Positions 59,137 to 64,000 of a DNA stretch of 64,000 bases are shown piece after piece (the stretch's first letter is position 1; each line of letters opens with the position of its first letter). This stretch comes from Paludisphaera rhizosphaerae. Lineage in GTDB: Bacteria; Planctomycetota; Planctomycetia; Isosphaerales; Isosphaeraceae. The position numbers and the translations under genes are program-made. The stretch spans positions 1-64,000 of the forward strand of contig NZ_JAALCR010000010.1 in assembly GCF_011065895.1 (NCBI RefSeq), written 5' to 3'. The notes beneath the pieces were generated by a model, which saw nothing but the letters and a program-made list of their open reading frames with translations, was not told where the DNA came from and ran no database searches.

Positions 59137-59304
59137 GCGACGACCCTCATCCGCCCCTTCGGGGCACCTATTCCCGGGGGGAGAAGGGACGAGGCGCGAG
59201 GCGCCTTGATCGAGGTTGGGGGAGTGACGCGTTCAATGCCGGTCGCCCCCACATCCGGCCGTGCGGGCCACCTTCCCCCGCGAGAGGGGAAGGCCGTTAT
59301 GGTT
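59137..59304. repeat. REP-like repeats, type B' (59137-59192) and A' (59240-59304)
   Basis: Both face the same way, unlike the head-to-head pairs elsewhere. A' ends in GGAAGGCCGTTATGGTT 11 bp before the stop codon of the cytochrome-type gene. Confidence 0.8.
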
Positions 59305-59315
59305 CAAATGCGGGC

Positions 59316-60695
59316 TTACTGATCGCCGCCGTAGGCGGAGGCGATCCATTCGCCGGTCTGGGTCAGGAACTCCCCGCGGTCGACGCCGTAGACGTCCTTG
59401 ACGACGTCGTCGATCTTCGCGCCGCCCTGTTTGCTGATCTCCTTGAGGAACTGCGGGAAGACCGGCCGGAACATGGGGGAGGTGAGGCATTCGACGAGGC
59501 CGAAGCTGACGCCGTGGAATTCGTCGGGGGAGACGTTGTCGCCGCCGCCGGCGAGGACCTCGGTCGCCTTGGTGGGCCAGCCGCGACGGAAGGCGTCGAG
59601 GGCGTCCATCCGGAGCTTCTGCGCCGGGCCGCTGCGACCTTCGAGGGCGACGACGCCGCCGAGGCCCTCGGCCAGCCAGCGGGGGGCGCCCGCGGCGGCA
59701 GCGGCGCCTCGGGTGACGTTCTCCGTGAGGAGGCTGGTGGTCGAGCGTCGGCCGGCCTCGGCGGGCTCGGGTCGACGGCTGCGGCCCTTGCGGCGGGGAG
59801 CGGCGGCCGTCGCCGCCGATTCGGTCGCGGCCTCGGGGGGCGAGTAGACCACGACGTAAGGCTGGGTCGTCTTCAGATCGGCGTCGCCGTCCTCATGCTC
59901 GTCGACCTCGCGCTGCTTGACCGTGCGGACGAATTCCACGTAGTCCTTACGCTCAGGGAAGACGTACAGACCGACCTTCTCCGGCCAGTTCGTCATCTCC
60001 GCGCCCAGGGCGCGGCGGATCGCGCCGAGCGAGCTTTCCATCGACTTGATGAGTCGCGTCGCGCGATCTTTCGGGAGGGTGCTGAACAGGGCGTAGTGTT
60101 CGGAGGTCTCGATCTCGGGTTTGAGTTCAGGGTTGGCCTTCTTCCAGCGTTCGAGGCCCGCTTCCTTGACCTTGGCGTCGCGTTCCTCGGGGCTGAGCTT
60201 GGCCGTGTTGGCCTTGGCGACGTCGTCCAGCGACGCGGCGTAGCTCTTGAACGGGGCCTTGGGGTTGAGGCCAGCGTCGAGCTTGGCGCCGGCCTTGATC
60301 CAGGCCTCCATCGCGGCGATCGCCGGAGCGCCCAGGCGGACGTCGTTCCCCCCCTGGGGCATCCTCGGGGTTTCTTCGCCCTTGACCCGCAGGACGAGGT
60401 GGCTTTCCTCGGGCTTGCCGGGTTCGGCGGCGGGGCCGTCGTTGCCCCCCTTGATGAACTTGTCGAACGAGGTCATGTCGAGCTTGCCGCGATTCGCCCC
60501 CGGCCGGCCGGGGCTGTGGCAGCCGACGCAGTTCGCCACCAGGATCGGGGCGACGTCGCGGGCGAACGAGGGGCCCTCGGCCTTGGGGGCGTCGGCTTTC
60601 CCCGACTGGGCCCTGGCCGGACCGGCTGCGAGGAGGCCCCACGCTGCGGCGAGACCCAGTGCGAACACGCAGGGTCGGCTGGTGGCTGTCGTCAT
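59316..60695 (-). CDS. Planctomycete cytochrome c-type secreted protein with peptidase-like C-terminal half
   Basis: 459 residues with a signal peptide (FALGLAAAWGLLAAGPARAQ). A single planctomycete cytochrome c motif follows: FARDVAPILVANCVGCHSPGRPGANRGKLDMTSFDKFIKGG. PRMPQGG supplies the likely Met ligand and AIAAMEAWIKAGA closes the domain. The rest resembles gluzincin-type MA-like scaffolds (SEHYALFSTLPKDRATRLIKSMESSL, YVFPERKDYVEFVRTV, PRWLAEGLGGVVALEG), but no HExxH motif is present, so it is probably not an active metallopeptidase. The start at 60695 has GGGGGGAT upstream. Confidence 0.8.
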   Translation of the reverse strand: MTTATSRPCVFALGLAAAWGLLAAGPARAQSGKADAPKAEGPSFARDVAPILVANCVGCHSPGRPGANRGKLDMTSFDKFIKGGNDGPAAEPGKPEESHLVLRVKGEETPRMPQGGNDVRLGAPAIAAMEAWIKAGAKLDAGLNPKAPFKSYAASLDDVAKANTAKLSPEERDAKVKEAGLERWKKANPELKPEIETSEHYALFSTLPKDRATRLIKSMESSLGAIRRALGAEMTNWPEKVGLYVFPERKDYVEFVRTVKQREVDEHEDGDADLKTTQPYVVVYSPPEAATESAATAAAPRRKGRSRRPEPAEAGRRSTTSLLTENVTRGAAAAAGAPRWLAEGLGGVVALEGRSGPAQKLRMDALDAFRRGWPTKATEVLAGGGDNVSPDEFHGVSFGLVECLTSPMFRPVFPQFLKEISKQGGAKIDDVVKDVYGVDRGEFLTQTGEWIASAYGGDQ

Positions 60696-60806
60696 GCTGT
60701 CATCCCCCCAGGCGGCGGCGGGCGAAATGGACTTGCACTCCATTTTTCGCCCATCGATCCGGTTTGGCAAGGCGCGCGAAAGCGCCCCAGTATGGGGGAA
60801 ACGGTC

Positions 60807-61895
60807 TTATCGGGCGATCGTGACGGGAATCTCGGCGGAGGCGGTCCGACCGTTGGCGGCGTCGGCCTGGTAGAGCCGCAACGTGTAGGGGCCCGGGGCG
60901 ATCGAATCGGGCAGGGTGATGAGCGTGGCGACGTACGAGTCGCGCCGCTTCGTCCGGCAGCGGTCGGCGGCCTCGCCGGAGACCTCCCACGCTTTCTCGC
61001 CGTTTCCGGGGCGGATCAACTCAACGCGGGTGGCGACGTGCGAGGCGAATCCTTCCGCTTCGGGGCGGTATTCCAGGCCGACCAGCTCGCAATAGACCAG
61101 GGCGGATTTGCCCGGTCGGAGAGCCCTGGCGTTCAGGGGCTCGAACGAGCCGAAGCCGTTGATCTTGCGGCAGAGCTGCACCGCGCCGATGGTCAGCGGC
61201 GGGGGCTCGTCCGAGATGGGCGTGGGGAGCGACGCCTCCGATTCCACCGACTTCGCCTCAGGCTCCGGCTGGGGCTCGATGGGGGCCGATTCAGGCTCGG
61301 GAGTCTTCCTGGGCTCGGGGGTTTTCTCGGGCTCAGTCGCCTCGACTGGGACCTCGACCTCGACCGACGCCGGTTTGACGGCGACATCCATCGGGGGAGC
61401 CGCCGGGGCAGGCTCGGCCGTCGTCGTGGGAGCGGGGTCCGAGGTGGGTTCAGGGGCCGGGGCGGGGGCGACCTCCGGCTCGGAAGCCGGTTCGGGAGGG
61501 ATCGGCTGGGCCGTCGCGATGGCCCGGAGGGTCCTCGCACGGTCGTCCTCGGCGGCCTCGGCCCGTCGCAGGGCGGCGTCGAGCATCGGGGTGGGGGCCG
61601 GGGTCGCCTCGGCCGTGGCCTCGGGCTGAGGTTCGGCCGGGGAGGGCGTCGGCATCGTCCGCGAGGGGACGGCGGGCGCTGCGGCCGGGACCGTCGCGGT
61701 CGTCGGGTTGGCGGCCACGACGGGAGCCAGTTCGGGGATCGCCTCGCGCTCCATGGTTGAAGCCAGCGTGGGAGCGCCGGGAGGCGCATCGGCCAGTCGT
61801 TGGAACGGCGATCGGCGGCAGCCGGCGGTGACTGCCAGGACGGCCGAACAGGCCATCAAAGCCAGAACGCGCCGGCCTGGGCGAGCATGCGACAT
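60807..61895 (-). CDS. Putative lipoprotein with Pro/Glu-rich linker
   Basis: 362 residues. The N terminus is a lipoprotein signal with the lipobox VTAGC (Cys near 26). A long Pro/Ala/Glu/Thr-rich linker (about residues 60-235) follows. The folded C-terminal domain reads AVQLCRKINGFGSFEPLNARALRPGKSALVYCELVGLEYRPEAEGF...YVATLITLPDSIAPGPYTLRLYQADAANG, an Ig-like beta-sandwich. It is probably anchored in a membrane with the linker spanning the cell envelope. No family is recognised. It lies between the pxp operon and the cytochrome-type gene on the same strand. Confidence 0.75.
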   Translation of the reverse strand: MSHARPGRRVLALMACSAVLAVTAGCRRSPFQRLADAPPGAPTLASTMEREAIPELAPVVAANPTTATVPAAAPAVPSRTMPTPSPAEPQPEATAEATPAPTPMLDAALRRAEAAEDDRARTLRAIATAQPIPPEPASEPEVAPAPAPEPTSDPAPTTTAEPAPAAPPMDVAVKPASVEVEVPVEATEPEKTPEPRKTPEPESAPIEPQPEPEAKSVESEASLPTPISDEPPPLTIGAVQLCRKINGFGSFEPLNARALRPGKSALVYCELVGLEYRPEAEGFASHVATRVELIRPGNGEKAWEVSGEAADRCRTKRRDSYVATLITLPDSIAPGPYTLRLYQADAANGRTASAEIPVTIAR

Positions 61896-61976
61896 CGAAC
61901 GACCCCTGCCTGAAACACCTTCGAGAGGCGACGTGAAGAGGCCGTGATGTACCCCAAGACGCCCAAACCGGCAAGC

Positions 61977-62900
61977 TCAACCGAGTGCGTCTCGCGCCGC
62001 GGCGGCGATCCGCAGATCCCGGAGCCGCAAGGTCTCGCGACGTTCCCGGTCCAGCCGGCGAGCCTCGGCCAGTTCCAACGCCCTGAACGCGGTCGAGTCC
62101 CCCGGCCAGAGCCTTCCCAGGCGGTCGAGGTCGGCCGAGATCACCTGGGCGACGTGCGGATATCCTCCCATCGTGCCGCTGGCGACCCCCAGCACGATCA
62201 GCCCGCCCCTCGTCGCCTGGATCGCTCCCGGTATCACAGGGGCTGAGAGCCGATCCAGGTCGGCTGCAACCTCGATCAATCCCTCCAGTCGCAGACCCAT
62301 CCGGTTGCTTTGAGGCGAGACGCGGAACGACCCGTCGACCAGCGCTCTCCGGTCGATCCGCGACCAGTCGGGGCCGGGGAGGATTCGGATCGGTCCCGTT
62401 TCCTCGTCTGCATCCGGGAATCGTCGCGATTCCAACTGGCTCGGCCCGGCGGGAAGGAAGTCGCCGGCGCGGAGGGGCTTCTCAGTCGACCGGCCGCTCA
62501 GGCGGACTTCTGTCCGAAATCCGCCGGGCGTCGCCAGATAGGCGCGGGCCGAGCCTTCGAGGCGGCCCAGGACGAGCTGGTCTCCCTCGCGGAGCCAGCC
62601 GCTGCCGGGCGAGGCCACGGGCCGCCGGCTGTCTTTGCCGACGATCTCCGCGTTCATCTCCGCACCGGCCAGGGCGATCCCCACGTCGCCGGTCGCCTGA
62701 AAGACCCCGCCCCGGAGCGTCATCTCGAGCGCGGCCGGGCCGGGGGCGTCCCCTGCCAGGGCCGTCGCTAGCTGGTACGACTCCCGATCGGCCGCACCGC
62801 CCAGGGGAACCCCGAACGCCCGCAGACCCGGTCGACCCAGGTCCTGAACCGTCGTGAAGAACCCCGGATCGATCACCAGCAGGCCGGCCGAGTTGTTCAA
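61977..62900 (-). CDS. pxpC: 5-oxoprolinase subunit C (biotin-dependent carboxyltransferase-like)
   Basis: 307 residues. The KipA/AHS2 domain is shown by LLVIDPGFFTTVQDLGRPGLRAFGVPLGGAADRESYQLA, PAALEMTLRGGVF, GSARAYLATPGGF, SRIDRRALVDGSFRVSPQSNRMGLRLEG and GLIVLGVASGTMGGYPHVAQVISADLDRLGRL. With PxpA and PxpB it hydrolyses 5-oxoproline to glutamate with ATP. The start is a TTG that overlaps the pxpA stop by 3 bases, so translation is coupled. Confidence 0.93.
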   Translation of the reverse strand: MNNSAGLLVIDPGFFTTVQDLGRPGLRAFGVPLGGAADRESYQLATALAGDAPGPAALEMTLRGGVFQATGDVGIALAGAEMNAEIVGKDSRRPVASPGSGWLREGDQLVLGRLEGSARAYLATPGGFRTEVRLSGRSTEKPLRAGDFLPAGPSQLESRRFPDADEETGPIRILPGPDWSRIDRRALVDGSFRVSPQSNRMGLRLEGLIEVAADLDRLSAPVIPGAIQATRGGLIVLGVASGTMGGYPHVAQVISADLDRLGRLWPGDSTAFRALELAEARRLDRERRETLRLRDLRIAAAARDALG

Positions 62901-63619
62901 GGCGAGTCCCCCGCGAACGGTCGCACGGCGATCCCCAGACCGTCCAGAATCGCCCGCAGCCGGTCGGCGTGGGCGACGGCGTCCGGGTGGTCGCCGTGCA
63001 GGCAGAGGGTGCGGACGCGACCGCCTTCCAGCAGGGCGCGGACGTTGGCGGCCAGTTCGTCGGGGTCGTGGATGACGGCGTCCGGCTGGGTTCGGGGCGT
63101 TAACGAGCCGTCGGGGAGGTAGCGGCGGTCGGGGAAGCCTTCCGGGATGTACTCCACGCCCGCCGCCTTTGCCAGCGATTCCAGCCGAGTCCCCGGCTGC
63201 CCCAGCAGCGGCAGACCCAGCGAGACGGCCGCCGCGACAACCCCCCGGGCCGTGGCCTCCCCGCGCTGAGCCTGGTTGTAGAGAGCGCCGTGGGGTTTCA
63301 GGAACCGGATCGGGACGCCCTCCGCATCGGCCAGTTCCTTCAAGAAGAGCGCCTGGTTTGCAACCAGGAGGTTGACGGTTTCAGCGTCCAGGTCCATGTC
63401 GCGCCGGCCGAAGCCCTCGCGGTCGGGATAGCCGGGGTGTGCTCCGACGACCACGCCCCGAGTACGGGCCGCGGCGAGCGTCCGGCGTATCGCGGCCGGG
63501 TCGCCGGCGTGGGCGCCGCAGGAAAGACTCGCGGAGGAGACCCGCTCCAGCAGGGCCTCGTCATTGGGGAAACCTTCGCCGAGGTCGGCGTTGACGTCGA
63601 TGGAGTCAGAGAGGTTCAT
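62897..63619 (-). CDS. pxpA: 5-oxoprolinase subunit A (LamB/YcsF family)
   Basis: 240 residues. It has the LamB/YcsF signature: IDVNADLGEGFPNDEALLERVSSASLSCGAHAGDPAAIRRTL, VVVGAHPGYPDREGFGRRDMDL, RFLKPHGALYNQAQR and RTLCLHGDHPDAVAHADRLRAIL. It is the subunit that acts on 5-oxoproline. The start at 63619 lies within the last 14 bases of pxpB and has a GAGG site upstream. It overlaps pxpC at its end. Confidence 0.93.
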   Translation of the reverse strand: MNLSDSIDVNADLGEGFPNDEALLERVSSASLSCGAHAGDPAAIRRTLAAARTRGVVVGAHPGYPDREGFGRRDMDLDAETVNLLVANQALFLKELADAEGVPIRFLKPHGALYNQAQRGEATARGVVAAAVSLGLPLLGQPGTRLESLAKAAGVEYIPEGFPDRRYLPDGSLTPRTQPDAVIHDPDELAANVRALLEGGRVRTLCLHGDHPDAVAHADRLRAILDGLGIAVRPFAGDSP

Positions 63620-64000
63620 CGGTCCTCGCCTCGAACTCGTCGCGATCGATGGGCTGGAACCGGATGCTGTCGCCGGCGCGGATGGGGAAGCGGCCGGCGT
63701 CGGGATCGGCGATCCGCAGCGGCGTGCGGCCGAGCAGCCGCCAGCCGCCGGGGGATGGGAACGGGTAGATCCCCGTCTGTCGCCCCGCGATGGCCACGGA
63801 ACCCGCCGGCACGCTCGTCCGAGGGGCGTCGAGTCGAGGGAGGCCGCAAAGCTCCTCGGGAAGATACCCCGCGTACGGGAACCCGGGCAGGAAGCCGACG
63901 GCGAACACCCGGTAATCGCGCTCCGAATGCCGAGCGACCACCTCGGCCGGCGTCATCCCGAGCCGTTCCGCCGCGTCGGCCAGGTCGGGGCCGTCGTAGA
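63606..64000 (-). CDS. pxpB: 5-oxoprolinase subunit B (KipI/AHS1 domain), partial
   Basis: Only the C-terminal part (about 130 residues) is inside the window; the frame is open to the last base, and the Met at 63956 is internal. It has the AHS1 pattern: YRVFAVGFLPGFPYAGYLPEELCGLPRLDAPRTSVPAGSVAIAGRQTGIYPFPSPGGWRLLGRT and a C terminus typical of PxpB (GDSIRFQPIDRDEFEA). It is the first gene of a pxpB-pxpA-pxpC operon, and its stop overlaps the pxpA start. Confidence 0.9.
   Translation of the reverse strand, partial: YDGPDLADAAERLGMTPAEVVARHSERDYRVFAVGFLPGFPYAGYLPEELCGLPRLDAPRTSVPAGSVAIAGRQTGIYPFPSPGGWRLLGRTPLRIADPDAGRFPIRAGDSIRFQPIDRDEFEARTDEPL

Noticed and set aside
59316-60695. An active metallopeptidase call for the C-terminal half
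   Set aside because: No HExxH zinc motif is present, only general similarity of the helical scaffold.

Overview
This 64 kb window is GC-rich bacterial chromosome that looks like a planctomycete, most likely of the Isosphaeraceae type (Paludisphaera/Singulisphaera-like). The reasons are a DUF1549/DUF1553 cytochrome-type protein next to a DUF1501 twin-arginine protein, a DUF1080 protein, a PEP-CTERM protein, secreted proteins with an N-terminal LExR signature, a Rne/Rng ribonuclease with a giant insert, and many GC-driven antisense open frames. The taxonomic call is inference from gene content; no rRNA or tRNA gene was seen.

Layout. 1-600: a cluster of structured REP-like repeats. 0.6-9.5 kb: mixed genes (DUF3826, a flavin disulfide reductase, a sialidase-like protein, the RNase P RNA, a tandem pair of small membrane-anchored paralogues, a YbaK-type deacylase, a histidine phosphatase, and a GH13-like protein that has lost most catalytic residues). 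9.8-15.5 kb: a very large hybrid sensor kinase convergent with an HlyD-type adaptor whose upstream region carries a perfect dyad. 15.9-16.7 kb: an antitoxin/PIN-toxin pair. 16.8-20 kb: a bifunctional PutA. 20.4-28.9 kb: a tightly packed five-gene operon (RidA/FkbO-like, DUF1549/1553, DUF1501, WD40, pre-peptidase-type protein). 28.9-31.2 kb: hemB-hemL, followed by more repeats.

31.7-39.2 kb: a minus-strand run, in transcription order hpf, ptsN-type EIIA, HPr, ptsI, DUF2344 and rne. This is a PTS phosphorelay without any visible sugar permease. 39.5-40.8 kb: a His-rich PadR regulator and a PEP-CTERM protein. 41.3-50 kb: an OprB-type porin convergent with three secreted proteins (GH17-like and two large GH64/thaumatin-like paralogues), which together suggest a beta-1,3-glucan (laminarin-type) uptake and digestion locus.

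50.5-64 kb: a lactate permease whose frame runs without a stop through the antisense glycine oxidase gene thiO, a propeller-like protein whose C terminus is encoded by repeat DNA, a DUF1080 protein, ribokinase, a beta-helix protein, small membrane proteins, a cytochrome-type protein, a lipoprotein, and the 5-oxoprolinase operon pxpB-pxpA-pxpC, with pxpB cut by the window end. REP-like repeats recur at four loci (near 0.1, 31.4, 53.4 and 59.2 kb). No CRISPR array, insertion sequence, prophage or transposase was seen.
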